In this document: positions 36,405-45,654 of the stretch, in pieces
Numbering within the stretch: position 1 is the stretch's first letter
Layout of the letters: each line of letters opens with the position of its first letter
Assembly: GCA_028577615.1 (NCBI GenBank)
Contig: JAJSDU010000006.1
Span: forward strand, 8,147 to 72,146
Reading direction: 5' to 3'
DNA: 64,000 nucleotides
Source: Nitrosomonas sp.
GTDB lineage: Bacteria > Pseudomonadota > Gammaproteobacteria > Burkholderiales > Nitrosomonadaceae
Made by a program: the position numbers and the translations under genes
The notes under the pieces: model-generated
Databases searched by the model: none
Told to the model about the DNA's origin: nothing
What the model saw: only the letters and a program-made list of their open reading frames with translations

Positions 36405-37355
36405 TTATTCTATACCCTTAGGCATCGGGAAAACCACCGACTCGACAACGCCACCAAGTTCCTCGATAGTCACTGCCTCACCGGTCTGCTGCGCACCAAT
36501 CTGTTTAATCCGGGATAAAACCTGCTGCACCAGAATTTCGGGCGCCGATGCTCCCGCAGTAATACCGATATGATGCTTGCCGACAAACCATTCTTCTTTT
36601 AACTGTTCAGCATTATCCACCATATACGCTTCGACATTGGCATTACGCGCAACTTCGCACAACCGGTTGGAATTCGAACTGTTCGGTGAACCGACCACGA
36701 TCGCCAGATCGCATTGTTTCACCATTTTCTTGACAGCATCCTGCCGATTCTGCGTCGCATAACAGATATCATCTTTTTTAGGACCGCTGATCTTCGGGAA
36801 ACGCATTTTCAAAGCATCAACAATGCGCGCGGCATCATCGACAGATAAAGTTGTCTGCGTGACATACGCCAGATTGGATTCATCCTTGACTTGCAGTTTC
36901 TGAACGTCTTGTTCGGTCTCAACAAGATACATACCCGTGTCGCCACCCTCAACCTGACCCATCGTGCCCTCAACTTCAGGATGACCTTGATGGCCAATCA
37001 TGACAATTTCCTTGCCTTCCTTGCGCATTTTTGCGACCTCGACGTGCACTTTGGTTACCAGCGGGCAAGTAGCATCAAATACCTTGAGTTTACGCTTGGC
37101 CGCCTCACGGCGTACAGCATGTGAAACACCATGCGCGCTGAAAATCAAAATGCTGTTTTTAGGCACTTCATCGAGATTTTCAACAAACACAGCCCCCTTT
37201 CTCTCCAGATCCTCAACCACAAAACGATTGTGCACCACCTCATGGCGTACATAAATCGGCGCACCATGCATCGAAAGTGCTCGCTCGACAATTCCGATGG
37301 CGCGATCAACCCCGGCACAAAATCCCCTTGGATTGGAAAGCAATACCTTAATCAT
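36405..37355 (-). CDS. ispH: 4-hydroxy-3-methylbut-2-enyl diphosphate reductase
   Basis: A 316-residue IspH (LytB) with the three cluster cysteines in N-P-R-G-F-C-A-G-V (C13), [10 protein letters not shown] and [11 protein letters not shown], and the G-S-P-N-S-S-N-S substrate loop. It makes IPP and DMAPP in the last step of the non-mevalonate pathway, feeding the squalene used by shc. A GGAGATGAG ribosome binding site precedes its ATG. It follows the DAHP synthase gene by 43 bases on the same strand. Confidence 0.97.
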   Translation of the reverse strand: MIKVLLSNPRGFCAGVDRAIGIVERALSMHGAPIYVRHEVVHNRFVVEDLERKGAVFVENLDEVPKNSILIFSAHGVSHAVRREAAKRKLKVFDATCPLVTKVHVEVAKMRKEGKEIVMIGHQGHPEVEGTMGQVEGGDTGMYLVETEQDVQKLQVKDESNLAYVTQTTLSVDDAARIVDALKMRFPKISGPKKDDICYATQNRQDAVKKMVKQCDLAIVVGSPNSSNSNRLCEVARNANVEAYMVDNAEQLKEEWFVGKHHIGITAGASAPEILVQQVLSRIKQIGAQQTGEAVTIEELGGVVESVVFPMPKGIE

Positions 37356-37398
37356 TTACTCATCTCCACAAATGCTTATCAGACAAAAAAACATGCGA

Positions 37399-38520
37399 TT
37401 ATTCACCCTTTTGATACTGCCTGACCAGTTCAGCGCGCTTCAAATAGGTGTCTCGTGCGATTCGGATATCGTCCAGAAACAACGGCAATTCCTTTAACAA
37501 CAACGCTTGAGGTCCATCAACCAGCGCTTTGCTCGGCGACGGGTGAAAATCAACCAGCACCATATTGGCCCCTGCTATGATACCCTGCGCCGTCACATGC
37601 ATGATGTCCAGAATGCCATCAGGTGAAGCCGCTCGTGTCCCGACAGAGTGCGAAGGATCAATGCAAACCGGCATGCGCGTTAGCCGTTTGACCACAGGAA
37701 CATGCGCAAAATCGACAAAATTGCGATGCGGATCGCCCATGTTGGTTTTCATGCCACGCAGGCCGAAAACAACCTTGCGATTGCCTTCGGAAGCAAGATA
37801 TTCGGCCGCATTTAATGACTCATCCAACGTGATGCCAAATCCACGTTTAATAAGCACAGGAAAATCCTGTTGACGCCCGACAATTTTTAATAATTCAAAG
37901 TTCTGTGTATTCCTGGTGCCGATTTGCAGCATGATGCCTGTTGCATTCCCAGTTTGATGCAGTGCGGTACGGATCTCGTCCAGATGAACCTCATGCGTTA
38001 TTTCCATCGCGATGACTTTAATGTCGTATTTGCCCGCCAGATCAAAAACATAAGGCAGACAAGACTTGCCATGCCCCTGAAACGAATAAGGACTGGTTCG
38101 TGGTTTATAGGCACCCATTCGGGTGCAGGCCTGCCCATTTTCCCGCAACGCCCGCATCATGCTTTCAACATGCTCCAACGTATCGACTGCACATAAGCCG
38201 GCAAACACATTTAATGTTTCCTGACCGAAAACCACGTCGTTATAGGTAAAACTGGTCGAGCGTTCGTCATTCTGATGACGACCTAGAATACGGTACTCTT
38301 CAGAAACCCGCACAACACGATCAACGCAGGGGAGGTTTCTGATGTCATCGACAGATAACGCCTTGGTATTCCCGATGAGATACAATTCGGTCAAAGTTTG
38401 CTCTGTACCGACTTCGGTATGCACACGCGTAGTGATACCCGGCAGGTTATTGAGATGTGTCAATAACTGCTTATACTCCAAGCTGTCTGGATGGGTATTG
38501 GGGAATAAAATCAGAATCAT
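37399..38520 (-). CDS. 3-deoxy-7-phosphoheptulonate synthase (type I-beta)
   Basis: A 373-residue DAHP synthase with an N-terminal ferredoxin-like domain (about 1-75) and a TIM-barrel core. Visible active-site parts are F-A-G-L-C-A-V (metal cysteine C110), G-A-Y-K-P-R-T-S-P-Y-S-F-Q-G (near 137-149), L-I-K-R-G-F, R-G-M-K-T-N and C-I-D-P-S-H-S-V-G-T. This is the beta/KDO8P-like form rather than the E. coli AroFGH form. It starts the shikimate pathway; the N-terminal domain may provide feedback control. It precedes ispH by 43 bases. Confidence 0.92.
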   Translation of the reverse strand: MILILFPNTHPDSLEYKQLLTHLNNLPGITTRVHTEVGTEQTLTELYLIGNTKALSVDDIRNLPCVDRVVRVSEEYRILGRHQNDERSTSFTYNDVVFGQETLNVFAGLCAVDTLEHVESMMRALRENGQACTRMGAYKPRTSPYSFQGHGKSCLPYVFDLAGKYDIKVIAMEITHEVHLDEIRTALHQTGNATGIMLQIGTRNTQNFELLKIVGRQQDFPVLIKRGFGITLDESLNAAEYLASEGNRKVVFGLRGMKTNMGDPHRNFVDFAHVPVVKRLTRMPVCIDPSHSVGTRAASPDGILDIMHVTAQGIIAGANMVLVDFHPSPSKALVDGPQALLLKELPLFLDDIRIARDTYLKRAELVRQYQKGE

Positions 38521-39177
38521 AAAAATTACATTGATTGATAGGCTTTGCTTTATTCCAGGAAAGCGTAACGCGCACTCAATCTCAACAAGCTGTTACCACA
38601 CAAGGAAAATCGTCAACGCATTCTAACCGAAAAAAAGATCTGTCGCCATGATCCTGTCATCCGGTATCTTCACGGTTTATTCATTCTTCGACTCTTATAT
38701 GCCGGACGATTTCCGCAACATTCATCGCAGAACATTAATCTTTCCGGAATCTGTCTGTACTTGTTCTTCCTTATTACGTATCATGAATGTTACATTGTTA
38801 CAACAACTTCAGTTCGAGCACAGTACCAGCAAAGTGTAATGATCGCTGGGTTTGTCAAAAATTGGCCCACATTCAATCTTAAAGCCAAAACTGATCGGCG
38901 TCACCAGAACATGGATTCACACAGCAAATCTTTTTTGGATGGGTATAGATAGCCCAGCTGGCAAAGCGTTAAAGATGCGCACAGTAGTGCAGAATCCAGA
39001 TACCCCTGAATATCCCAGAACTATCCAAAATAATTGACGCCAAATTTTACAATGCAGCGAGTATAAATAGATGCCGCTGCGACAAAATGTCGCATGGTCA
39101 TTCGGCTTGATTTAGGCTAAGGTAATATTTACATTTCAAAAAAATCACAGTTCTCAAATACTGCAAACACTCGAATC
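38521..39177. other. 657-bp gap without a convincing gene
   Basis: Only short open frames with no ribosome binding site or known motif occur here, so I call no gene. The part from about 38850 to 39040 reads as possible gene remains in several frames but matches nothing I know. The right end holds the 17-bp palindrome before regB, reported separately. Confidence 0.5.
39078..39094. promoter_or_regulatory. RegA/PrrA-type palindrome upstream of regB
   Basis: TGCGACAAAATGTCGCA is a perfect palindrome (7-bp arms, AAA centre). On the reverse strand the 15-bp core reads GCGAC-ATTTT-GTCGC, which fits the rhizobial RegR box GCGRCRTTNNGNCGC as I remember it. It lies 83 bp before the regB start, so autoregulation of regBA is plausible. 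Confidence 0.6.
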
Positions 39178-40440
39178 ATGCTTAACAGCATCAGCCAAGC
39201 ACCACTCAGTAAAAATCTGCAACGCCTGTTCATGCTCAGAAACATCGCGATTCTCGCACAGTGCCTGGCATTCATGCTGGTGTACAAAATCATCGCGCTG
39301 GATATTCCGTGGACTGAAATGATCGTTGTCGTTGTTTTACTGGCCGTATTGAATCTGTTGACCTGGATACGCCTGCACCGAAAATGGCCTGTATCGAATA
39401 TTGAGTTTTTTGCGCAATTACTCATCGATATTTTTGCGCTCAGCGCGCTACTGTATTTCAGCGGCGGCTCCACCAATCCATTTATTTCACTGTATCTGCT
39501 GCCGATCACCATAGCGGCGGCCACTTTACCCTGGCGCTACACCTGGGCATTATCGGCGATCACGATCGGCTGCTATACCATTCTGCTGTTTAATTACATT
39601 CCGCTGCCCCATGATCACAGCAAGCATCTGGTTGAGTTCAGTCTGCATGTATCCGGCATGTGGCTGACATTCGTGCTGAGCACGGTTATCATCGCCTGGT
39701 ATGTCGTTAAAATGAGTACTTCAATTCGCGATCGTGATCGCGACCTTGCGCTGGCGCGTGAACAGGCACTGCGCAATGAGCAGATCATCGGACTGGGCAC
39801 ACTGGCTGCCGGTGCTGCACACGAACTGGGTACGCCGCTATCCACAATGGCTGTCATTACCGGCGAATTACAGAAAGAATATCCGGAAAACAGTGAATTT
39901 CAAAACAATATTCAGATTCTGCGCGATCAGATTGCGCACTGCAAACAGACACTGACACAATTACTGGCCAAGGCCGGACAGACACGCGTGGAAGGCGTCA
40001 GTCAGGTGCCCGTAGATAAATTCATGAACTCGGTGCTGGAAAAATGGAAACTGATACGACCTTCGGTTAAATTTAGCTATCACATCGATGGCCCGCGCCC
40101 CACGCCAAAAATCATGGATAGTCAGTTACTCGGTCAGTCCATATTGAATCTGCTCAATAACGCTGCCGATGCATCCTCGGAATGTATTGAGATTACCAGT
40201 TATTGGAACAACCGCAACCTGCATCTTGAAATTATCGATGACGGAGAGGGACTGTCCGCTGAAGCCGCGCAGCGCGCCGGGGAAGCATTCTTCACCAGCA
40301 AAGCCCCGGGGCAGGGATTTGGCATCGGCCTGTTTCTGGCCAACGCCAATATCGAACGCCTGGGTGGCACTGTGCACTTGTTCAATCTCGAAAAAGGCGG
40401 CGCCTGCACCCAAGTAACCATACCTTTGATAGAAAAATAA
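39178..40440 (+). CDS. regB: Redox sensor histidine kinase RegB/PrrB/RoxS family
   Basis: A 420-residue kinase with about six membrane helices in the first 180 residues. The quinone-binding G-G-S-T-N-P-F lies at 96-102 between helices, and the phosphorylation box A-A-H-E-L-G-T-P-L-S-T has H215. C255 (A-H-C-K-Q-T-L) matches the redox-sensing cysteine of RegB. The catalytic domain has L-L-N-N-A-A-D-A-S (N box) and G-Q-G-F-G-I-G-L-F. It senses quinone and redox state and passes phosphate to RegA, five bases downstream. This pair is a global regulator of respiration and carbon or nitrogen metabolism in other proteobacteria. Confidence 0.93.
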   Translation: MLNSISQAPLSKNLQRLFMLRNIAILAQCLAFMLVYKIIALDIPWTEMIVVVVLLAVLNLLTWIRLHRKWPVSNIEFFAQLLIDIFALSALLYFSGGSTNPFISLYLLPITIAAATLPWRYTWALSAITIGCYTILLFNYIPLPHDHSKHLVEFSLHVSGMWLTFVLSTVIIAWYVVKMSTSIRDRDRDLALAREQALRNEQIIGLGTLAAGAAHELGTPLSTMAVITGELQKEYPENSEFQNNIQILRDQIAHCKQTLTQLLAKAGQTRVEGVSQVPVDKFMNSVLEKWKLIRPSVKFSYHIDGPRPTPKIMDSQLLGQSILNLLNNAADASSECIEITSYWNNRNLHLEIIDDGEGLSAEAAQRAGEAFFTSKAPGQGFGIGLFLANANIERLGGTVHLFNLEKGGACTQVTIPLIEK

Positions 40441-40445
40441 ATGCG

Positions 40446-41036
40446 ATGCCGGAATTCAGATACAACAATACACTCTCTGCGCACGACATGATCGAAGATA
40501 TCTCCGAGCTACCCACATTGCTCATCGTTGACGACGATGAAATCTTCTGTGATGTTCTGGCCAAAGCAATGACAAAACGCGGCTTCAGCGTGGAAATCAC
40601 GCATAATATAGAAGATGCGCTGACAAAAGCTGAAACGGCCACACCGGAATACGCCATTGTCGATCTCAAACTGGACAGCGAATCCGGACTGGTGCTGGTT
40701 GAGAAACTCAAAGCACTGGACCCGGGTACGCGCATCGTCATGCTGACCGGTTACGCCAGCGTGGCAACAGCTGTTGAAGCCATTAAGCTCGGCGCCACAC
40801 ACTATCTGGCCAAGCCGGTGGATGCGGATGAAATCATGGCGGCTTTTGATCGCACAAGCGGCGAAGCCGACACACCGATCAGCGCCAGTCCCTTGTCTGT
40901 TGGGCGATTGGAATGGGAATACATTCAACGCATTTTGACCGAGAATGATAACAATATATCGGTAACCGCCAGAATACTGAATATGCATCGCCGTACCCTG
41001 CAGCGCAAGCTGGCCAAAAAACCACATCGCAATTAA
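40446..41036 (+). CDS. regA: Redox response regulator RegA/PrrA/ActR family
   Basis: A 196-residue regulator with a receiver domain (acidic D-D-D near 29-31, phospho-acceptor D73 in A-I-V-D-L-K-L-D, then M-L-T-G-Y-A-S and L-A-K-P-V-D) and a short Fis-type helix-turn-helix at the end: N-I-S-V-T-A-R-I-L-N-M-H-R-R-T-L-Q-R-K-L. This HTH is nearly the invariant RegA/ActR one. The ATG at 40491 is also possible. It follows regB by five bases, and a hairpin follows the gene. Confidence 0.94.
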   Translation: MPEFRYNNTLSAHDMIEDISELPTLLIVDDDEIFCDVLAKAMTKRGFSVEITHNIEDALTKAETATPEYAIVDLKLDSESGLVLVEKLKALDPGTRIVMLTGYASVATAVEAIKLGATHYLAKPVDADEIMAAFDRTSGEADTPISASPLSVGRLEWEYIQRILTENDNNISVTARILNMHRRTLQRKLAKKPHRN

Positions 41037-41116
41037 CCGCAGGCAAGGACAGGAACAACACCCTGATCTTTATATCCGTCGCATTTCATGATCCGCCCGC
41101 CTATAGCCCGACAGCC

Positions 41117-41142
41117 AGCATTCTTCGGAGGCGAAGAATGCT
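41117..41142. terminator. Hairpin after regA
   Basis: AGCATTCTTCG (41117-41127) and CGAAGAATGCT (41132-41142) form a perfect 11-bp stem with a GAGG loop. No T-tract follows, so termination may need Rho or the hairpin may act on RNA stability. Confidence 0.55.
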
Positions 41143-41229
41143 TGATTCAGAATCTTGCAGCATGACAAGAATAAAGCAAAACTTTTCCGCTTTCGTGTAC
41201 TCTATTACGTTTTTTTCAAAGTTTCAGGC

Positions 41230-44130
41230 ATGAATGACTTCAAACCCGGTCAGCGCTGGATTTGTGATTTCGATTTACAACTGGGTCTGGGCACAGTGCG
41301 TTCCGTGGAAGAACGCATTGTCAGTATAACCTTTGCTGCGGCCAATGAAACCCGTTCCTATGCACGCCAGTCCGCACCACTGACCCGAGTTGTTTTCAAC
41401 ATCGGCGACAGCATTTCCAGCCAGCAGGATGTTGTCATACAGATCTCAGCCGTGCAGGATAACGGCGGACTATTGGTCTATACCGGCACTGATGCGCACG
41501 GCCATGTCCTGAAACTGACAGAAGATCAGCTTGCGCATCATGTTCAATTCAACCGACCCACTGACCGGTTATTTAACCTGCATATCGACGCGGACAAATG
41601 GTTTCAGATCCGCTACCAAACTTGGGAATACATCCACCGGTTGGGCAAAACGCCGCTGTTTGGATTGCTTGGCGCGCGCACCAGTCTCATTCCGCATCAA
41701 CTCTTTATTGCGTATGAAGTGGGGCAGCGTTATGCGCCGCGCGTATTGCTCGCCGATGAAGTGGGACTGGGAAAAACCATCGAAGCCGGCCTGATCCTGC
41801 ACCAGCAATTACTGACCGGACGCGCCGCGCGCGCACTTATCGTCGTTCCAGAAACGCTGGTGCATCAATGGCTGGTGGAAATGCTGCGGCGCTTTAATCT
41901 GGCTTTCAGCATCCTTGACGCGGAGCGTTGCGCCGCAATCGAAGAAAGTAATCCGAACGACAATCCATTTCACAGCGAACAACTGGTTTTGTGCAGCCTG
42001 GATTTTTTGTGCAAAAATCCCGGACATTGCCAGTCCGCACTGGACGGTGAATGGGATCTGCTGATTGTCGATGAAGCGCATCACCTGGAATGGTCAGAAG
42101 CTGCGCCGAGCCAGGCATACCAGATTGTCGAGCAACTGGCGGCGCGCATCAGTGGTGTGCTGTTGTTGACGGCAACGCCCGAACAACTGGGAAAAACCAG
42201 TCATTTCGCACGCCTGCGATTGCTGGATCCGCACCGGTTTGGCGATTATGCACATTTCCTGGCGGAAGAACACGCCTATGAACCTGTTGCCAACGCCGTT
42301 GAAGCGCTGCTCAGCACACAAACATTGACAGAGACTGTTCGGAAAACCATTTTATCGTATGCCGATAGCGCGCGCACGCTGTCTTTACTTGACGAACTGG
42401 ATAAAACGGAATTTGAAAATGAGAAAAGAGCGCAATCAAGACAATCACTTGCCGCATCTCTGCTCGACCGGCACGGCACCGGACGCCTGTTATTTCGTAA
42501 CACGCGCGCCGCAGTCAAAGGCTTTCCGGAAAGAAAGCTGATCATCGAACCGCTACCGCTACCCGTGCAATATGATGCCGCATTGAGCGCTTTTGAATCT
42601 GAACAGCTTTCGCAACCGCAATTACTGCTCTACCCCGAATTAATCTATCAGGCAGGCGATGATCAAGCGGTCGAGGCAGAATGGACAACATTCGACCCGC
42701 GTATCGAATGGCTGCATAAAACCTTCCTCCAGCTCAGACCGGAAAAGGTTCTGGTCATTACAGCCAGCGCACTCACCGCGTGTGACATCGCCTATGCACT
42801 CAAAATGCGCACAGGAAAACATTTTCCGGTATTTCACGAGCAGATGCGCTTACTGGAACGGGACCGTGCGGCCGCATTCTTTGCCGATCACGAGACTGGC
42901 AGTCAGGCATTGATTTGTTCCGAAATCGGCAGCGAAGGCCGCAATTTTCAATTTGCGCATCATCTGGTTTTATTTGATCTACCGCTCAATCCAGACCTGC
43001 TGGAACAACGTATCGGTCGTCTGGATCGCATCGGTCAGACGGAAACCATCCGAATTCACGCACCCTATCTGCAAAACAGCGCGCAGGCTGTCATGTTGCA
43101 CTGGTACCACGATGGTCTCAACGCGCTGGAAAAAATATGTCCCGCAGGTCAAATGGTTTATCAACGCGTCGAACAGGATCTCGTAGCTGCATTGCATCAG
43201 CGTGATCTCGAATCAGCAGCCTTTTTTGAATTAATCGGTCATACGCAAAAAACCCGTCAGTTGCTGAATGAAGCCCTTGATCGCGGGCGTGACAGATTGC
43301 TGGAATATCATTCGTGCAAACCGCACATCGCCGAACAGCTCTATCAAACAGCACGCGCGCAGGATTCCGATCCCGCGCTGCAGCGTTATATGGATACCGC
43401 CTTTGACTGCTTCGGCGTACATGTCGAAGCGCACCGCGCCGATTGTTACCGTATTGAACCCGGCGAACACATGACATCAGCTTTTCCGGGTCTGAGCGAC
43501 GAGGGAACAGTGATTACTTACCATCGAAATACTGCGCTGGCTAATGAAGATATGCAGTTTATCACCTGGGAACATCCCATGGTCATTCATGCCATGGATC
43601 GTGTTATCGGCAACGAGTCCGGCAATACATCGGTCGCCAGTTTTACGCACCGCACCGCACGGCCGGGCACGCTATATCTGGAATGTATCTTTATTCTGAA
43701 TATCGCATCGATAAATGCCGCCAACAGGCGCAATCTGCCCCCCGTGATGATACGCACTTTGATTGATGAACAAGGCCGTTCAGACCATCCATCGCTGAAC
43801 CACCAGGCAATCAATCAATGCCTGTCTGCGGTATCACCCGATATCGCCCATCAGGTCATTATGCTGAAGCAGTCAGCCATCAAGGAAATGATCTCGGCAA
43901 GTGAAGCGCTTGCCAAAAAGCGGATGCCAGCCTTGATTGAGCAGACTCGCAATCAGGCCGAAGAAATGCTGATCACTGAAATAGAACGGCTCAAGGCGCT
44001 CAGCATGATCAATCCGAATGTACGAATGGAAGAAATTCTTTTTTTTGAAAAACAATTGCAGGATGTAACTCAGGCGCTGAATGCGGCGCATTTTCGGCTG
44101 GACGCCATCCGGATACTGGTGGCGACCTGA
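41230..44130 (+). CDS. rapA: RNA polymerase-associated ATPase RapA
   Basis: A 966-residue Swi2/Snf2 protein, almost the length of E. coli RapA (968). It begins with the two N-terminal Tudor-like folds (G-Q-R-W-I-C-D-F-D-L-Q-L-G-L-G-T-V). Motifs follow: D-E-V-G-L-G-K-T (176-183), D-E-A-H (281-284), and Q-R-I-G-R-L-D-R-I-G-Q in the second lobe. It recycles stalled RNA polymerase. The ATG at 41230 gives the standard opening M-N-D-F-K-P-G-Q-R-W; an upstream ATG at 41155 would add 25 unmatched residues. Confidence 0.95.
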   Translation: MNDFKPGQRWICDFDLQLGLGTVRSVEERIVSITFAAANETRSYARQSAPLTRVVFNIGDSISSQQDVVIQISAVQDNGGLLVYTGTDAHGHVLKLTEDQLAHHVQFNRPTDRLFNLHIDADKWFQIRYQTWEYIHRLGKTPLFGLLGARTSLIPHQLFIAYEVGQRYAPRVLLADEVGLGKTIEAGLILHQQLLTGRAARALIVVPETLVHQWLVEMLRRFNLAFSILDAERCAAIEESNPNDNPFHSEQLVLCSLDFLCKNPGHCQSALDGEWDLLIVDEAHHLEWSEAAPSQAYQIVEQLAARISGVLLLTATPEQLGKTSHFARLRLLDPHRFGDYAHFLAEEHAYEPVANAVEALLSTQTLTETVRKTILSYADSARTLSLLDELDKTEFENEKRAQSRQSLAASLLDRHGTGRLLFRNTRAAVKGFPERKLIIEPLPLPVQYDAALSAFESEQLSQPQLLLYPELIYQAGDDQAVEAEWTTFDPRIEWLHKTFLQLRPEKVLVITASALTACDIAYALKMRTGKHFPVFHEQMRLLERDRAAAFFADHETGSQALICSEIGSEGRNFQFAHHLVLFDLPLNPDLLEQRIGRLDRIGQTETIRIHAPYLQNSAQAVMLHWYHDGLNALEKICPAGQMVYQRVEQDLVAALHQRDLESAAFFELIGHTQKTRQLLNEALDRGRDRLLEYHSCKPHIAEQLYQTARAQDSDPALQRYMDTAFDCFGVHVEAHRADCYRIEPGEHMTSAFPGLSDEGTVITYHRNTALANEDMQFITWEHPMVIHAMDRVIGNESGNTSVASFTHRTARPGTLYLECIFILNIASINAANRRNLPPVMIRTLIDEQGRSDHPSLNHQAINQCLSAVSPDIAHQVIMLKQSAIKEMISASEALAKKRMPALIEQTRNQAEEMLITEIERLKALSMINPNVRMEEILFFEKQLQDVTQALNAAHFRLDAIRILVAT

Positions 44131-44206
44131 TTGCCTGCGATAAAACCGGATGACGAAAAATAAAGATGCCGTTAATATTGCTCACTTTAGCGCTCCGGAT
44201 CAGATA

Positions 44207-44908
44207 ATGAATGTGAATGAACCTCGTATTATTGTTGCACTGGACTTCAGTTCGGCCGGACAGGCACTGAATCTGACATCCCGCCTGAATCCGAGTCTTT
44301 GCCGGCTCAAAGTCGGCAAAGAGCTTTTTACCGCCGCCGGCCCCGGTTTGATTGAGCAACTGGCGCGCGATGGCTTTGACATCTTTCTCGATCTCAAGTA
44401 TCACGATATTCCAAATACCGTCGCGAATGCCTGCAAAGCAGCAGCTGATATGGGTGTATGGATGGTCAATGTGCATGCGATGGGCGGCCGGAAAATGCTG
44501 TCGGCTGCACGCGAAGCTATCACTCCGGGTACCGTCAAACTGATTGCAGTAACACTGCTGACTAGTATGGATCAGCATGATCTGGACGATATTGGCCTGC
44601 AAGGCAATCCTGAACAGATTGTTCTGCGTCTGGCAGCATTAGCCCGGGATTGCGGACTTGACGGCGTCGTGTGTTCCGCGCTTGAAGCGCAGCAACTGAG
44701 GCGAAAAATCGGACCTGATTTTCTGCTGGTTACACCCGGCATCCGGCCACAGGAGAATGCTGGCGACGATCAAAAAAGAATTGCCACGCCAGCGGCGGCG
44801 ATACAAAACGGATCGGACTATCTGGTCATCGGCAGACCGGTTACACAGGCGCAAAACCCGTTGCGCGTCCTGGAGCAGTTCAATCAGGAAATCCGTCAGA
44901 TACTGTAA
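44207..44908 (+). CDS. pyrF: Orotidine 5'-phosphate decarboxylase
   Basis: A 233-residue PyrF of the usual length. It has the I-V-A-L-D-F-S strand, the K-V-G-K-E-L-F segment, and the catalytic D-L-K-Y-H-D-I-P-N-T with K64, and ends with the T-P-G-I-R-P phosphate loop and L-V-I-G-R-P-V-T. It makes UMP. The ATG at 44207 gives M-N-V-N-E-P-R-I-I-V-A-L-D; a longer start at 44150 exists but the added residues are not conserved. Confidence 0.95.
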   Translation: MNVNEPRIIVALDFSSAGQALNLTSRLNPSLCRLKVGKELFTAAGPGLIEQLARDGFDIFLDLKYHDIPNTVANACKAAADMGVWMVNVHAMGGRKMLSAAREAITPGTVKLIAVTLLTSMDQHDLDDIGLQGNPEQIVLRLAALARDCGLDGVVCSALEAQQLRRKIGPDFLLVTPGIRPQENAGDDQKRIATPAAAIQNGSDYLVIGRPVTQAQNPLRVLEQFNQEIRQIL

Positions 44909-44950
44909 TTGATCGTATTGAGTCTCTCACACTGCCGCTAAAAAGAGCGA

Positions 44951-45577
44951 TCAGCCATAAAACGACGGTAGTGACATACCCATCCACAATAGCATCAGGA
45001 TAACCATCGTAATGCCGACGCCTATCGTCCCTACAATCATGCCGATCAGAATCGTAACGCCGTCTTTACTTAACAACCCCAGCGACATAATCAGAATTCC
45101 CCAACCGGGCGGGAAATTAGTCAGCGGAATGGGCAGTGCTATCGATATTGCGAATACAAAAGCGAAAATACCGATAACTCTTTCCCAGGTATGAATACTG
45201 ATATAGGTCAGACGCGGTTGCAGACGTTTTTCGATTTTCTTAAGCCATGGATTGGCCTTGATTACCAGTTTCTCGAGACTCGTGCGTTTGATTTCCTTTT
45301 TTTCAATCCAGATAGGCAGCCACGGTGCCTGCATGCCGATTATCATTTGTATCGAAAAAATAAACAATGGAATGGAAAACAACGTCGTATAGCCCGGCGG
45401 CACAGGTATAGGCAGGCAAAGCGGCAAAGCGGCAATTGCCAGCAAAACACCAAAACCACGCTCATGCAGTGAATTTTTTATCTCGCCGATTGTTATCGTA
45501 TCGCTGCGATAGACAACGACGACATTCTCCAGCAATTCGGATGTGGATCGTTCATTATTGTTATCATTGGTGCTCAT
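44951..45577 (-). CDS. ExoD-family exopolysaccharide-associated membrane protein
   Basis: A 208-residue membrane protein matching ExoD: the early G-E-I-K-N-S-L-H-E-R-G-F-G-V-L-L-A-I-A-A-L-P-L-C-L-P-I-P-V-P-P-G motif, an I-x-x-R-x-x-L-E-K-L linker, and a symmetric I-P-L-T-N-F-P-P-G-W-G pattern near the end. It has about four or five helices. ExoD is linked to exopolysaccharide synthesis and alkali tolerance in rhizobia; the mechanism is unknown. An AAGGAAG ribosome binding site precedes the ATG. It is convergent with pyrF. Confidence 0.85.
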   Translation of the reverse strand: MSTNDNNNERSTSELLENVVVVYRSDTITIGEIKNSLHERGFGVLLAIAALPLCLPIPVPPGYTTLFSIPLFIFSIQMIIGMQAPWLPIWIEKKEIKRTSLEKLVIKANPWLKKIEKRLQPRLTYISIHTWERVIGIFAFVFAISIALPIPLTNFPPGWGILIMSLGLLSKDGVTILIGMIVGTIGVGITMVILMLLWMGMSLPSFYG

Positions 45578-45654
45578 TGTGTGCTTCCTTAAAAACCAAT
45601 CGCTATCTTTTCGGATAAAGCATATTTGGTAAAGTAACGGCGCAACGCCGGCGA

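Noticed and set aside
38648-39037. Short overlapping open frames before regB, considered as transposase remains
   Set aside because: None matches a transposase I know and no inverted ends or target duplications are visible.
39107-39128. TTGATT and TAATAT as a regB promoter
   Set aside because: The spacer is only 10 bp, too short for a sigma-70 promoter.
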